The notes: a model not told the origin generated them from the letters alone. Counted from the stretch's first letter, positions 8,660 to 18,779 are shown. The stretch is 64,000 nucleotides of DNA from Chlorobium sp. (GCA_005862285.1 SZXW01000007.1:97109-161108); one strand, 5' to 3'. Numbers and translations: made by a program.

Positions 8660-10042
8660 CTACAACACTTTTCTGGCTTCTTCCAACTGAACTGCAACGG
8701 AAGCGAATGAACAACTGCCATGTGTTTTTTTCGAGTTCACGCTGGCTTCAGGTTTCAGGCAGTCATAAATGTCATTGTCGATCACATCCGAGAATTCCCT
8801 GAACTGTCCGAGCGGAATTTTCGGCAGCGTAACGCCGTTGGATATGCTCCAGGTGACTATTTTGCCTGTGATACGGTGCGCATCACGGAACGGGATCTGT
8901 TTGCGCACCAGGTATTCGGCGATTTCCGTGGCAAGGCTCAGATCTTCAGCAGCAAGACGGGCCAGACGATCCTCTTTCAATGCGGTATTTTCCAGCATCC
9001 TGGCAAATATGATCACGCTTTGCACCGTGGTCTCGGCGCTGTCGAACAAAGGCGGCTTGTCCTCCTGCATATCCCTGTTGTAGGAAAGAGGCAGGCCTTT
9101 CATGATAGTGAGAATAGTCATGAGGTTGCCGTAGACCCGCCCGGTCTTGCCGCGGACAAGCTCAGCGATGTCAGCATTCTTTTTCTGAGGCATGAGCGAA
9201 GAACCGGTAGCGAAAGCGTCGCTGATCTCCAGGTAGCCGAACTCGTATGAGCTCCACAGAATCACGTCCTCGGCAAAACGGGAAAGGTGCATCATGACAG
9301 TCGCACAAGCCGAAATGAATTCGATGATGATGTCCCGGTCACTGACCGCATCGATGCTGTTCGGAAAAAGCATGTCAAAACCAAGCAGTTCGGCACTCCT
9401 TGCCGGGTTGAGCGGCAGCGTGCTGCCGGCAAATGCCGCAGCACCGAGAGGAGAAACATTGACCCGCTTCCTGAGGTCACGAAGACGCTGCCGGTCCCGG
9501 TTGAACATGTTGAAATAGGCGAGGTAGTAATGACCTGCGGAAATGGGCTGGGCCCTCTGGAGGTGCGTATAGCCGAAAATGATCGTTTCACGGTATGTTT
9601 CCGCCTTGTCGAGCAGCACTTTCATGATGCCGCCCAGCGCTTCTTCCAGCTCCGATATCTGCCGGCGCATGTACAGCCGTGTGTCGGTTGCCACCTGGTC
9701 GTTTCGGCTTCTGCCGGAATGCAGTTTCCCCGCTACGGGGCCGATTTTTTCCTTGAGCCTGTTTTCAATGACCGTATGAATGTCTTCATCCTCCCATTGC
9801 GGGACCAGAGTGCCCTCCGAAAGCTCGACTTCTATCTCGCCAAGTCCGGTAATGATCTGCGCAGCTTCTTCCCGGCTGACGATATTTTCCTCGGCAAGCA
9901 TCGTGACATGGGCAATCGAACCGCGAATATCCTCACGGTAGAGTTTCCTGTCAACATGGACCGACGATGAAAACAAGAGGGCATCCCGGTCAAACGGTAG
10001 CGAGAAGCGGCTTTGCCAGAGTAATTCTTTGTTCTTGCTCAT
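8660..10042 (-). CDS. argH: Argininosuccinate lyase
   Basis: 460 residues. It splits argininosuccinate into arginine and fumarate, the last step of arginine synthesis, in the cytosol. The superfamily signature [12 protein letters not shown] holds the catalytic Ser on the mobile loop. [13 protein letters not shown] and the TH of [11 protein letters not shown] are the other two conserved regions of the fumarase/argininosuccinase fold. The start is placed at the ATG ending at 10042 ([13 protein letters not shown]), where family similarity begins; an upstream in-frame ATG at 10126 would add 28 hydrophobic, unconserved residues. It lies downstream of argG, separated by 144 bp with a strong hairpin, so it may have partly independent expression. 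Confidence 0.95.
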   Translation of the reverse strand: MSKNKELLWQSRFSLPFDRDALLFSSSVHVDRKLYREDIRGSIAHVTMLAEENIVSREEAAQIITGLGEIEVELSEGTLVPQWEDEDIHTVIENRLKEKIGPVAGKLHSGRSRNDQVATDTRLYMRRQISELEEALGGIMKVLLDKAETYRETIIFGYTHLQRAQPISAGHYYLAYFNMFNRDRQRLRDLRKRVNVSPLGAAAFAGSTLPLNPARSAELLGFDMLFPNSIDAVSDRDIIIEFISACATVMMHLSRFAEDVILWSSYEFGYLEISDAFATGSSLMPQKKNADIAELVRGKTGRVYGNLMTILTIMKGLPLSYNRDMQEDKPPLFDSAETTVQSVIIFARMLENTALKEDRLARLAAEDLSLATEIAEYLVRKQIPFRDAHRITGKIVTWSISNGVTLPKIPLGQFREFSDVIDNDIYDCLKPEASVNSKKTHGSCSFASVAVQLEEARKVL

Positions 10043-10135
10043 AACGGCATGGAAGGTTGAAAGAATGAAACTGCCGGAAGATAATAAAAATGAGGGGAAT
10101 TCGTGCCATGCATGAACGGGGGACATAAAAGAACA

Positions 10136-10161
10136 ACGCAGGCGTTTTGATGCGCCTGCGT
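10136..10161 (-). terminator. Hairpin between argG and argH
   Basis: ACGCAGGCG (10136-10144) and CGCCTGCGT (10153-10161) form a perfect 9-bp stem with an 8-nt loop. On the minus strand it lies 25 bp past the argG stop and is followed by TTGTTCTTTTATG, a moderately T-rich tail. It could terminate or attenuate transcription before argH, or protect the argG message. Confidence 0.6.
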
Positions 10162-10186
10162 GTAGATACTCTTCTTTTAGTCGGAA

Positions 10187-11389
10187 TTATTTACCGGAAT
10201 GGACCTGGCTGAATGTCTTCAGGCCGAGACCATAGAGATGGATAAAACCGGCTGCAGCCTTGTGGTTGAAGGTGTCGGCTTCCGTGTAGGTTGCGAGCTC
10301 CTCGTTGTACAGTGAATATGGTGAATTTCTGCCGAGCAGGCTGACACCGCCTTTGTAAAGCTTCAGACGGACAAGGCCGGTAACCGGTTTCTGTGTTTCG
10401 TCGACGAAAGCGTCAAGCGCCTTGCGCATCGGAGAAAACCAGGTGCCGCTATAGATGATATTAGCATAATCCTGGCTGATGTTCTTCTTGTACTGGAAGA
10501 CGCTCTTTTCAAGGGTGAGCCTTTCGAGCTCGCGATGAGCGAAATGCAGGATGGTGGCAGCCGGCGCCTCGTAGATCTCGCGCGATTTGATGCCGACGAC
10601 ACGGTTCTCGATCATGTCGAGGCGGCCCACACCGTTGGCTGCTCCGATCTCGTTCAGTTTGATGATAAGATCGAGGCCGCTCATCTTCCGGCCGTCAAGC
10701 GAAACAGGGATGCCTTCTTCGAATTCGAGCTCGACCACTGTCGGAGTGTCCGGAGCTTTCTCGGGTGAAGTCGTGATCTGGTAGGCGTCCTCTGGCGGCG
10801 AAACCATCGGGTCTTCGAGCACGCCGCATTCGATGCTGATGCCCCAGATGTTTTCGTCGATGGAGTACGGGCTTTTCTTCGTTGCTGAAACCGGGATATT
10901 GTGCTCGAGCGCATAGGCGATCTCGGCCTCGCGTGACGTGAATTCCCATTCACGCAGCGGAGCGAGCACTTTCAGGTGCGGTGCAAGGGAGGCAAAGGTC
11001 ACTTCGAAACGGACCTGGTCGTTGCCTTTGCCGGTGCAGCCATGGGCGAGCATGGTGCAGTTTTCCGCAAGCGCAGCATCGACAAGCGCTTTTGCAAGCA
11101 GCGGACGTCCGAGAGCGGTTGCGAGCGGATAGACATCCTCATACAGGGCGCCGGCCTTCAGGGCCCGCCAGATATACTCTTCGACAAACTCCTTGCGGAG
11201 ATCGACGAACTGGAATTTGGAAGCGCCAGTGGAGATGGCCTTCGATTCGAGATTTTCGATCTCTTTCGTCTGGCCGAGGTTTCCGGTAACGGCTACGATT
11301 TCAGCATCATACTTGTCTTTCAGCCATTTGATCATGACGGAGGTGTCAAGCCCTCCGGAATAGGCCAGTGCAATTTTTTCCTTGCTCAT
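10187..11389 (-). CDS. argG: Argininosuccinate synthase
   Basis: 400 residues, the normal length. It condenses citrulline and aspartate using ATP to form argininosuccinate. The PP-loop nucleotide site is at the N-terminus ([16 protein letters not shown], from about residue 8). [14 protein letters not shown], the second family signature, lies near residue 115-128, and the [11 protein letters not shown] and EDAYQ motifs follow. It is first of the argG-argH pair. The upstream 660 bp separates it from the CARDB gene and the argCJBFR operon, so it probably has its own promoter. A half-site resembling an ARG box (ATTCTGA near 11428-11434) lies just upstream, but the other half is poor. Confidence 0.96.
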   Translation of the reverse strand: MSKEKIALAYSGGLDTSVMIKWLKDKYDAEIVAVTGNLGQTKEIENLESKAISTGASKFQFVDLRKEFVEEYIWRALKAGALYEDVYPLATALGRPLLAKALVDAALAENCTMLAHGCTGKGNDQVRFEVTFASLAPHLKVLAPLREWEFTSREAEIAYALEHNIPVSATKKSPYSIDENIWGISIECGVLEDPMVSPPEDAYQITTSPEKAPDTPTVVELEFEEGIPVSLDGRKMSGLDLIIKLNEIGAANGVGRLDMIENRVVGIKSREIYEAPAATILHFAHRELERLTLEKSVFQYKKNISQDYANIIYSGTWFSPMRKALDAFVDETQKPVTGLVRLKLYKGGVSLLGRNSPYSLYNEELATYTEADTFNHKAAAGFIHLYGLGLKTFSQVHSGK

Positions 11390-12049
11390 GCGTCATTGAT
11401 TGATTGTCGGTTTAGTAAAAATAATTTATTCTGACGGCCCCTGCAGCCGTCATGCCGCAATCCCGCCATAAAACGGTCAATACTCTACGTGCAAAGATAA
11501 AAAAAACCGGGAATTTACTTGGATTTGAATGAACAATAAGATGTATCCAACACTCTGCGATGCTTCGTTCAGGATGACTGGAAAAGCTCATACCCATCTG
11601 TGCAATCTGTAGATACAACAGGAGTAATTTCATCAGATATGGACGCTGAAGTGGGATCAGGGGTATTCTGGGTACGGGCCTACAAGGCCTGCAAAGCCCT
11701 GAAAACTATCCTCAAAGCCGAAATCAACCATGAAGCCCGGCCAACCCTCAACATCAACATTTCCCGTCCGTTCTACAAACCCTCAACAGGGTAAATCGCC
11801 GTAAGGGTTATAAATCATCCCTGGGATGAGGTTATGAAGGTGTACAGGATTTCATGAAGAATCAAATGCTTTTAGAAATGGTCTTTAACAAGCAAGAAAT
11901 ACTGCTTTATTGAAAAAAACCGTTGTTATGGTATCAACATGAAAGAAGATGGTTTTTCAGGATTTGATTACTTTTATTTAGTGATATTTTTTTCTGTTGC
12001 TATAGACTGACTCAAGAACAGTTTCCAAAAATCAATCGGAGATGCCTGA
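11390..12049. other. Intergenic region argG / CARDB gene
   Basis: 660 bp without a supported gene. It contains one copy of the dispersed imperfect palindrome (11449-11579) and presumably the argG promoter on the left and the CARDB-gene promoter on the right. A 64-codon open frame at 11600-11794 has no recognisable similarity and no good ribosome site. Confidence 0.5.
11449..11579. repeat. Dispersed imperfect palindrome, copy A
   Basis: Read on the minus strand, the element runs from GTCATCCTGAACGAAGCATC (near 11579) to GGGATTGCGGCATGAC (near 11449). The arms resemble the ends of copies at 42241-42317 and 45659-45746, which start GTCATTCTGAAC and end with a complementary GTTCAG or GGAATGAC. 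This is the most diverged of the three copies. Confidence 0.5.
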
Positions 12050-12565
12050 ATGATCAAAAAATTACTGCGACTTTCACTTCCGGTATTGCTGCTGGGCTTT
12101 TCTTCATCTGCTTTTGCTGCTCAAAATACTGTCGCCCCGCTCACACCGAAAGAGGTAAAGTCAAACCCCAATCTGATTCTGAAATCTGATTTGAAGGCTT
12201 CTATTACCGGCTCCTACGATCAGGCAGGGGCGAAACCCTTCCAGAATGGCGCTACGCTCGCAAGCGGAGGAGTTATTCCAACCGAATGGATTCATGTGAA
12301 AATTGAAAATCTGGGGGCCGGTGTCGCCGGTAATTTCAATACAGATGTGACCGTGACCGGGGCAAACACAACAAGTCCGTTGACTTTTCAAACAGCATCA
12401 TTGAATGCCGGTGAATCATTCCAGAAAGATATCGAGGTCATTACCAATGGGATGACCCATCATGTAACCGTTTTTGTCAAGACGGATACTGCCAACAAGG
12501 TCAATGAAACAAACGAGGGTAACAATTCCGCCAGATTCATTTACACGGTGAAAAACGTGAAGTAA
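12050..12565 (+). CDS. Exported CARDB-domain protein
   Basis: 171 residues. A signal peptide covers residues 1-23 (hydrophobic LLLGFSSSAFA, cleaved before AQN). Residues 60-168 form one CARDB-like Ig-fold domain, with the usual central gap region and the characteristic C-terminal VNETNEGNNSARF strand turn. CARDB domains are found in surface and secreted proteins and often mediate adhesion; no specific ligand can be assigned here. CGGAGA precedes the ATG at good spacing. It is alone and lies on the strand opposite to the arginine genes, splitting argCJBFR from argGH, so it looks like an insertion into an ancestral cluster. A terminator follows. Confidence 0.75.
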   Translation: MIKKLLRLSLPVLLLGFSSSAFAAQNTVAPLTPKEVKSNPNLILKSDLKASITGSYDQAGAKPFQNGATLASGGVIPTEWIHVKIENLGAGVAGNFNTDVTVTGANTTSPLTFQTASLNAGESFQKDIEVITNGMTHHVTVFVKTDTANKVNETNEGNNSARFIYTVKNVK

Positions 12566-12593
12566 GCTTCCCATTGAAGCGGCATTGTAGAGG

Positions 12594-12626
12594 GCGGTTT
12601 CTTTTTTTTCCTGAAACCGCTTTTAT
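12594..12626 (+). terminator. Terminator of the CARDB gene
   Basis: GCGGTTTC (12594-12601) pairs with GAAACCGC (12613-12620) around an 11-nt pyrimidine loop, followed by TTTTAT. It lies 29 bp after the stop. Confidence 0.75.
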
Positions 12627-12827
12627 AAAGATTTATCGCTAGCCACCCAATTATGAGCTGCAATCGCTCGGGACTGAAAACCAGTTATCTGAAGTGTAAG
12701 GGAAGCAGGAATTGAACCCGAAAATAACAAGAGCAAGATATCTTTCATACCGCACAGTATTTTCCTGAAACGTAGTGGACGGCACGGAAAGCTCAGCAGG
12801 ATTCTGAAATACGTTTCTTTACCAATA

Positions 12828-13274
12828 TCAGTTTTTTGAAACGTTCCTGTGGATGAAGGTGATCAATGCATCGATGTTGTTGATCGAAGCGGGAATGATG
12901 AGAACGGTGTCATCTCCCGCGATGGTGCCGAGAATGAGCGGACTTTTGAGTTGGTCGATGTAGGAGCCGACGCCATGCGCCCTTCCGGGCAGGGTTTTGA
13001 TGATCACGGCGGTCTCGTTTGCCGTGACGGTCAGCACCTCGACGCCGACAAGCCCCTTGATGATCTTTCCTGCATGGTCTTCCGGAAATACAAGCCGGTA
13101 GCCGCCCGCTGCCCTTGTGCGGATGATGCCGAGTTCGGCACAATCCCGGGAAAGGGTGGCCTGAGCGACAACCATGCCTGTTTCCTTCAGAAGCCTGAGA
13201 AGATCATGCTGGTTCCCCACGTTGTGCCGCTGCAGGATCTCCCTGATCTTCAGCTGTCTCGCATTTTTATTCAT
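12828..13274 (-). CDS. argR: Arginine repressor ArgR
   Basis: 148 residues, typical for ArgR. The arginine-responsive hexameric regulator represses arginine genes by binding ARG boxes. The N-terminal winged HTH covers about residues 5-65 (VVAQATLSRDCAELGI is the recognition segment, matching the family TQATxSRD motif). The C-terminal oligomerisation and arginine-binding domain ends with LGTIAGDDTVLIIP, which contains the GTIAGDDT arginine-contact motif. It is the last gene of argCJBFR, 13 bp after argF, so the operon encodes its own regulator. Confidence 0.94.
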   Translation of the reverse strand: MNKNARQLKIREILQRHNVGNQHDLLRLLKETGMVVAQATLSRDCAELGIIRTRAAGGYRLVFPEDHAGKIIKGLVGVEVLTVTANETAVIIKTLPGRAHGVGSYIDQLKSPLILGTIAGDDTVLIIPASINNIDALITFIHRNVSKN

Positions 13275-13287
13275 AGCATGCGCTCCT

Positions 13288-14304
13288 TCATGCCTTTATT
13301 TTTTTTGCAGCATTCTGAAGCCGGTGGGTAAGATGGAATTTCCTGTATTCCTCATGGTTCAGCAGCTTCACCAGAAGCGCTTTCTGAACATGAAGACGGT
13401 TTTCGGCCTGATCGATGATTATGGACTGCGGCCCGTCCATCACCTCGTCGCTTATTTCCTGGCCGCGGTGCGCCGGCATGCAATGCATCACAACAGCACC
13501 CGGTTTAGCCAATGCAAGAAGTGCGCAGTTGACCTGGAAAGGGAAGAAGATCTTCAGGCGCTTTTCTATCTCGTCCTCCTGGCCCATGCTGGTCCAGACG
13601 TCTGTATAGAGCACATCGGCATCTGCAGCGGCTACCTCAGGATCGTGAATGACCTCGATCCGGCTGATCCCGCTTTTCCTCGCAGCCTCGAGCAGCCCGT
13701 TGTCCGGGGTAAATCCTTCAGGGCAGGCAAGCACGAAATGGATTGGCAGCAATCCTGCAAGCTCGATCCAGGAATTGGCGACATTGTTGCCGTCACCGAC
13801 AAAAACGACCTTTATACCTTCACGCCACAACCCATGTTCATAAAGTGTGAATGCATCCGCAAGGACCTGGCAGGGATGAGAAAGATCGGTAAGCGCATTG
13901 ATGACCGGGATCGTGGAATACCCGGCCAGACCTTCGATGACAGAATGGTCATGCAGTCGAGCGACAATGGCGTCGTTGTAGCGTGAGAGAAGCTTTGCAA
14001 TATCCTCGACGGCTTCACGTGAACCGAGCCCGATCGATTTTCCGTCAAGGTTTATGGCATAACCTCCGAGCTCATGAATACCGAGCTCGAAAGAGACTCT
14101 TGTCCGGAGAGAGGGTTTGCTGAAAATCATGGTGACCGTTTTACCCTGCAGCGGGAGAAACGGCAACGATGTCGGGTTTTCTTTCCTTTTTTTCTTGATG
14201 AACAGTGAATAATCGAACAACTCTATGACCTTTCCCGCATCGAGTCCCGAAAAGCCGAGAAAGTCGCGTTTCGCCTTTGTATTGTTGTTATGTGCTTCTT
14301 TCAT
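13288..14304 (-). CDS. argF: Ornithine carbamoyltransferase
   Basis: 338 residues, slightly longer than many OTCases. It makes citrulline from ornithine and carbamoyl phosphate as a cytosolic trimer. The carbamoyl-phosphate loop reads KPSLRTRVSFE (family S-x-RTR). HPCQVLAD is the second phosphate-side motif, DVWTSMGQE the ornithine-side motif, and HCMPAHRGQEI carries the conserved active-site Cys. The N-terminal 25 residues are extra. It sits 6 bp downstream of argB and 13 bp upstream of argR within one operon. Confidence 0.95.
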   Translation of the reverse strand: MKEAHNNNTKAKRDFLGFSGLDAGKVIELFDYSLFIKKKRKENPTSLPFLPLQGKTVTMIFSKPSLRTRVSFELGIHELGGYAINLDGKSIGLGSREAVEDIAKLLSRYNDAIVARLHDHSVIEGLAGYSTIPVINALTDLSHPCQVLADAFTLYEHGLWREGIKVVFVGDGNNVANSWIELAGLLPIHFVLACPEGFTPDNGLLEAARKSGISRIEVIHDPEVAAADADVLYTDVWTSMGQEDEIEKRLKIFFPFQVNCALLALAKPGAVVMHCMPAHRGQEISDEVMDGPQSIIIDQAENRLHVQKALLVKLLNHEEYRKFHLTHRLQNAAKKIKA

Positions 14305-14310
14305 GGCCCT

Positions 14311-15225
14311 TTAGCTGTTTAAAGTTTGTTCGCAGTCCTCTTCCGCGATGAACTGGGTGCCGACACCTTCGTGGGTGAATATTTCAAGAAGGAGCGAATG
14401 CGTCGATTTTCCGTCTATCAGGTGAACTTTCCCGACTCCGCTGTCGAGTGTTTTGAATGCCGAAAGCACTTTCGGGATCATGCCGCCGGAAATAATGCCC
14501 TGCTCGATATAATCCGCAGCCTCGGCCTTGCAGATCGTCTTCAGAATCCTGTCGCCGACATTGATGCCTTCAACATCGCTGACATAGATCAGCTTCTCGG
14601 CCTTCAGTGCAATCGCTATGCTGCTCGCAGCGTCATCGGCATTGATGTTGTAAATATTTCCGCTCTTGTCGAACCCTATCGGAGCGATGACCGGTATCAG
14701 TCCCGCATTGCAGAGCAGATCGATATAGGGGGTGTTGATTGACTCGACATCCCCGACAAGACCGAGCTTTTCGGCATTGGGGGAGGGTACGGCACTGATT
14801 GTATCAGCGTCAAGCCCGGTCACGCCAACTGCCTTGCCCCCATGTTCGCTGATAAGCTGTACGATATCCTGGTTCACTTTTCCGGCAAGGGTCATTTGTA
14901 CCACATTAATCATATCACTGTCCGTCACCCGTTTGCCCTGGAAGAAACGGGATGAAAGGCCAAGCTTTTCAGCCGTCCTGGTTATGGCGTCACCGCCCCC
15001 GTGCACGAGAACTATCTTGATGCCCACCTTGCGAAGCAGGGTGACATTCTGGGCGAAAGTGTTCTTGAGGCAATGGTCTTTCATTGCCGATCCGCCGTAT
15101 TTTATGACAAACGTTTTCCTTTCGAATTTGCAGATATAGGGAAGGGCTTCGATCAGCACCTGTCCTATTGCTGCCGGAGGAGTCGGCCTTTCCGGCTTCG
15201 TTTCACAGAACGGTATTTGTTCCAT
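14311..15225 (-). CDS. argB: Acetylglutamate kinase, probably arginine-sensitive form
   Basis: 304 residues. It phosphorylates N-acetylglutamate, the second step of the pathway. KYGGSAM is the phosphate loop and VHGGGDAIT the substrate-binding Gly-rich loop; NINADDAAS lies in the nucleotide domain. Arginine-inhibited enzymes are about 300 residues with an N-terminal helix before the KYGG loop and a C-terminal H-E-G-x-G-T segment. Both are visible here ([13 protein letters not shown] helix near residues 20-35 and [10 protein letters not shown] near the C-terminus), whereas the insensitive E. coli enzyme has about 258. Feedback inhibition is therefore inferred, which fits a cyclic, ArgJ-based pathway. 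Confidence 0.94.
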   Translation of the reverse strand: MEQIPFCETKPERPTPPAAIGQVLIEALPYICKFERKTFVIKYGGSAMKDHCLKNTFAQNVTLLRKVGIKIVLVHGGGDAITRTAEKLGLSSRFFQGKRVTDSDMINVVQMTLAGKVNQDIVQLISEHGGKAVGVTGLDADTISAVPSPNAEKLGLVGDVESINTPYIDLLCNAGLIPVIAPIGFDKSGNIYNINADDAASSIAIALKAEKLIYVSDVEGINVGDRILKTICKAEAADYIEQGIISGGMIPKVLSAFKTLDSGVGKVHLIDGKSTHSLLLEIFTHEGVGTQFIAEEDCEQTLNS

Positions 15226-15262
15226 CGAAAAAAATCATCGTTTAATTGTTATCGCTGCCATT

Positions 15263-16546
15263 TCAGCTTCTGTAACTGCCATTGATCTCGACGTATTCCT
15301 TGCTCAGGTCACACGTCCAGATCGTTGCCTTTCCCGGGCCGTTTCCAAGGCGGAGTGTTATATCGTAAGCTTGTTTCGCCATGATAGCCGAGGCGTCTTC
15401 CTCCGAAAAATCGGCAATGAAGCCGGGCTTGAGAATGCACAGGTCATTGAAATGCAGTTCAGCTTCTTCCTGTATGAATCTGGCACCAGAACGTCCGGCC
15501 GCGGCAATGATCCTGCCCCAGTTAGCATCTTCACCGTGAATAGCGGTTTTTACAAGGCTCGACTGCGCGATGGTCCTCGCGGCAAGTTCCGCCTCACGGT
15601 CATCCACGGCTCCTTCTACGATAATGCTCACAAGCTTCGTGGCACCTTCTCCGTCAATGACGATGAGTTTCGCAAGGAAGGTCATCAGGGCTTCGAGAGC
15701 CTGGCAGAACAGACTGAAATCTTCGCTTCCCGGCATGATCTCGACACCGAAACCGCTTGCCATGATCATTGCCATATCGTTGGTACTTGTGTCGCCGTCA
15801 ACCGTTATCGCATTGAAACTCCTGCTGTTTGCCGATTCGAGTGCCTGCTGCAGCAGGTCCGGAGCTATTCTCGCATCGGTCGTCATGAATGCGAGCATGG
15901 TCGCCATGTTCGGGCAGATCATGCCCGATCCTTTCGCAATGCCGCTCAGCCTGCATTTTCCGCCTGACAGCTCGACATCGAGCGTAAAAAACTTCGGAAA
16001 GGTATCTGTCGTCATGATGGCTTCCGCCGCATCGAGACAGGATTCGCGCTGCAAAACCAGAGGAAGTGACGAAATGCCGGCGACAACTTTTTCCATGGGA
16101 AGCAGCTGCCCAATCACTCCTGTCGATGCGACCATGACTTCTTCTGGTTCAAGGCCGAAATCGGACGCGACGGCTTCAGCCATCGCAATGGCGTCTGCCA
16201 TGCCTTTTTCACCGGTCGCGGCATTGGCGTTTCCGCTGTTGCAGACAAGGGCCCGCATCATCGAGGACGACTTTTTCATCTGTTCGCGTGAAAGGATCAC
16301 GGGTGCGGCACAACAGAGGTTCGTCGTATAGACGGCCGCTGTGCTTGCAGGAACATCCGCGAGGAGAATCATGAGGTCATTCCTGTCATACCGGATGGAC
16401 GCCGAAACGGCCCCGGACGAAAAACCGGCTGTCCAGAACCCTTCATCGCCGTTCGAATCCCGGGACATCGGGGTGACCGTCCGAGGCCAGGAAGTTGAAG
16501 CTGAAAGCTCACGAATAACAGTGAGCCCTTTTTCAAGTTTGTTCAA
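15263..16546 (-). CDS. argJ: Bifunctional ornithine acetyltransferase / N-acetylglutamate synthase
   Basis: About 427 residues if translated from a TTG at 16546, or 401 from an in-frame ATG at 16468 (MSRDSNGDEGFW); conserved sequence begins only at FWTAGFSSG, and neither start has a clear ribosome site. ArgJ transfers acetyl from N-acetylornithine to glutamate, closing the acetyl cycle. The self-cleavage site is Ala-Thr in CPNMATMLAFMTTDARI, which splits the precursor into alpha and beta chains. VCNSGNANAATG and ASTGVIGQLLP are further signatures. It lies 21 bp after argC and 37 bp before argB. argA is not needed with ArgJ, and argD must be elsewhere. Confidence 0.94.
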   Translation of the reverse strand: MNKLEKGLTVIRELSASTSWPRTVTPMSRDSNGDEGFWTAGFSSGAVSASIRYDRNDLMILLADVPASTAAVYTTNLCCAAPVILSREQMKKSSSMMRALVCNSGNANAATGEKGMADAIAMAEAVASDFGLEPEEVMVASTGVIGQLLPMEKVVAGISSLPLVLQRESCLDAAEAIMTTDTFPKFFTLDVELSGGKCRLSGIAKGSGMICPNMATMLAFMTTDARIAPDLLQQALESANSRSFNAITVDGDTSTNDMAMIMASGFGVEIMPGSEDFSLFCQALEALMTFLAKLIVIDGEGATKLVSIIVEGAVDDREAELAARTIAQSSLVKTAIHGEDANWGRIIAAAGRSGARFIQEEAELHFNDLCILKPGFIADFSEEDASAIMAKQAYDITLRLGNGPGKATIWTCDLSKEYVEINGSYRS

Positions 16547-16567
16547 TTGAGAAGACAGTTAAAATAG

Positions 16568-17602
16568 TTAAAAAAGCAGACCGGCAGTCTGTTCGATACC
16601 AAGCATGATGTTCATGTTCTGTACGGCCTGACCGGCAGCGCCTTTCAGTAGGTTGTCGATTGCGCTCACAATGACAAGCGTTCCGTTTTTCGTGACATTG
16701 GCAATATGAACGTCACAATAATTCGTGTAAGCCACATGCCTGATTTCCGTCATGGTATCCCGCAGCCTGACAAAGGGTGCTGCACAATAAAATTCTTTAT
16801 AGAGATTGTTGATCATCTCTCCATCAGCCGGATTTTCAAGCTGTACCGCAAGGGTGCTGTAGATGCCTCTCACCAGAGGTCCGATCATCGGCGTGAAGGT
16901 GAATTCGAACGAGGGATCGGATGCGGAGGTCCCGAGCGCCTGCATGATTTCAGGTGTATGCTGGTGCGTTCCAACCTTGTAAGCCCGGAGATTTTCGCTC
17001 ATTTCCGGGAAAGAGAGTTCTGTCTTGCTGCTTCTGCCGGCTCCCGAGATACCTGAAACCGCGGTACAGCTGACACTTTTGACCTTCAGAGAAGGTTCAT
17101 TTCCAAGAAAAAGCGGGGCAAGCCCGAGAATGATACTGGTTGCATAACATCCTGGATTGCTTATCGCCTTCACGGCCCGGATCTCATCGAGGAAAATCTC
17201 CGGCAGACCGTAGGTCATGACAGCTTCCGGTGACTTGATCTGCTTGTAGAACCGTTCATGTTCCAATGTGTTCTTCAGCCTGAAATCACCCGAAAGATCG
17301 ATAACCATCCTGCCGGCATCGGCAAGAGCCGGAACGATATTCAGAGCTTCGCCGTGCGGAAGCGCAAGAAAGCAGATGTCACTGTCCTGTTCTCCGTTGT
17401 ACTGCCGGTAAACCATGTTACAGGAAAGCGAAGGATAGAGTTCCGAAACAGTTTTTCCAGCTTGTGAGAAAGCATACAGTGCCTTAAGTTCGACAGAAGG
17501 ATGCAGGCGGAGAAGCTTTGTAAGTTCGGCGCCTGAATAACCGGATGCACCGATAATCGATACACTGTATTTCTTTGATGATGCTGACACACTTCCCGCC
17601 AT
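16568..17602 (-). CDS. argC: N-acetyl-gamma-glutamyl-phosphate reductase
   Basis: 344 residues, typical. It reduces acetylglutamyl phosphate to the semialdehyde with NADPH. The Rossmann start [17 protein letters not shown] is at residues 15-31. The catalytic Cys is in SNPGCYATS and the His is probably in [10 protein letters not shown], both standard for ArgC. It is the first gene of the leftward argCJBFR operon. The 265-bp gap to the divergent lipoprotein gene carries an ARG-box-like palindrome about 83 bp before the ATG, consistent with ArgR control. Confidence 0.95.
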   Translation of the reverse strand: MAGSVSASSKKYSVSIIGASGYSGAELTKLLRLHPSVELKALYAFSQAGKTVSELYPSLSCNMVYRQYNGEQDSDICFLALPHGEALNIVPALADAGRMVIDLSGDFRLKNTLEHERFYKQIKSPEAVMTYGLPEIFLDEIRAVKAISNPGCYATSIILGLAPLFLGNEPSLKVKSVSCTAVSGISGAGRSSKTELSFPEMSENLRAYKVGTHQHTPEIMQALGTSASDPSFEFTFTPMIGPLVRGIYSTLAVQLENPADGEMINNLYKEFYCAAPFVRLRDTMTEIRHVAYTNYCDVHIANVTKNGTLVIVSAIDNLLKGAAGQAVQNMNIMLGIEQTAGLLF

Positions 17603-17685
17603 TTCTGTAAATTGTCTTGAAATAAATGTAAATGAAATAAAATCCGGACAGGCAATCCGGAACAGATTACGATATGTTCCCGACC

Positions 17686-17703
17686 TATGAATATTTATCC
17701 AGA
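17686..17703 (-). promoter_or_regulatory. Candidate ARG box (ArgR operator) upstream of argC
   Basis: TATGAATATTTATCCAGA fits the E. coli ARG-box consensus TNTGAATWWWWATTCANW except for one base (C for T in the right half). It lies 83 bp upstream of the argC start in the intergenic region, and the operon encodes ArgR. The match was made by eye, and Chlorobium ArgR specificity is assumed to be similar. Confidence 0.5.
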
Positions 17704-17867
17704 GAAGCGGAAATATGAAGTTTTTTTACATGATTTTCAAAGATTAAAATATTTTTTTTCAAATGCGGGAAAAGGGTTTTCTGATATAGCCAAGTTATTT
17801 ATATGATTTATTTTAGCGCCTTTTCACCTGCTGCGGGACTTAAAATGAACTCCTCTTACCGGAAACC

Positions 17868-18767
17868 ATGAATATCCATGCATTAAGTAAAAAAGCATTC
17901 ATGTATACAAAATTGATGCTTTTACCGTTTTCACTGCTTGTCCTTATTAACTGCTCGCAGCAGCAAACCGGTGATACCGCACGCAGCGGGGCGATGACGC
18001 TGGCTGCTGACAGTCAGCTTGAAAAAATTGCGAAAACGCAGGTGGAGATGTTCCGGAGCTACTACCCTGAGGCTAAGGTATCCATCCTTCCGATGGCTCC
18101 TGTAAAAACCATGGAGCGTCTTCTTGACAAAAGCGCACGTGCAGCCTTGATAAGCGGCGATTTTGACGCTGCTGAAGATTCGCTTTTTTCAGAATTGAAG
18201 ACACCGTTGCGTAAAGAACCCGTGGCCCTTGATGCAGTCGTCTGTATTGCCGCCCGGACAAATCCGGTAAAAACATTGTCTGTAAAGGAACTTGCCTCGC
18301 TGGTTTCAGGAAAAGGGCAGAGCCTCACGATTTTTGTCAAAAAGGATGATTACCGTCTGATTTCGGTTTTTTCGAGACTTGAAGACCTGAAGAAAAACGA
18401 GCTGCATGCCTGGTCATGCAGTAATGACATTGAACTGATCGATCGGGTTTCAGCATCGAACAATGCTTACGGGCTGCTTTTCAGCTCTTCACTGGAAAGC
18501 GCCAGGATTTCAGGTGCTGACCTGGAAAAGATAAAATTGATCCCTGTGTCAGGAAAGTCAACGGAAAACAAAGCTTATCTCCCGGACCGGGAAAATATTT
18601 TCGAAGGGCTTTATCCTCTCGTAACAACGGTTTACTATGTATATTATCCCGGCGATGCACTTGCCGCGGGATTCGGTTCATGGATAAGCAGCGCGGGACA
18701 GAAGGCTTTTGAACGAAGCCCTTACATTCCGTTCAGGCTGACCCAGAGAACCATTATTCTGCGCTGA
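17868..18767 (+). CDS. Probable lipoprotein, PstS-like periplasmic binding fold
   Basis: 299 residues. An N-terminal hydrophobic stretch (LMLLPFSLLVLINC) ends in a Cys near residue 29, suggesting a lipoprotein, although Asn at -1 is unusual for a lipobox. After it the protein resembles the type 2 periplasmic-binding fold of phosphate-binding PstS-like proteins: an early DSQLEKIAKTQVEMF helix, a central KTLSVKELASLVSGKG segment like the PstS I-x-x-IF-x-G region, and a late YPLVTTVYYVYYPGD strand typical of this fold (YPL...YY). The ligand is unknown. It is 12 bp upstream of a diguanylate cyclase and first of a four-gene operon, so it may be a periplasmic sensor partner rather than a transporter component. 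Confidence 0.6.
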   Translation: MNIHALSKKAFMYTKLMLLPFSLLVLINCSQQQTGDTARSGAMTLAADSQLEKIAKTQVEMFRSYYPEAKVSILPMAPVKTMERLLDKSARAALISGDFDAAEDSLFSELKTPLRKEPVALDAVVCIAARTNPVKTLSVKELASLVSGKGQSLTIFVKKDDYRLISVFSRLEDLKKNELHAWSCSNDIELIDRVSASNNAYGLLFSSSLESARISGADLEKIKLIPVSGKSTENKAYLPDRENIFEGLYPLVTTVYYVYYPGDALAAGFGSWISSAGQKAFERSPYIPFRLTQRTIILR

Positions 18768-18779
18768 CAGTTACGAGTA

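Noticed and set aside
11600..11794. 64-codon open frame between argG and the CARDB gene
   Set aside because: No recognisable similarity, no good ribosome site, and it adjoins a repeat; open frame length is within chance.
12690..12770. tRNA-like stretch on the minus strand with GGGTTCAATTCC
   Set aside because: Only the T-loop-like sequence is present; T-stem pairing is poor and no acceptor, anticodon arm or CCA end fits.
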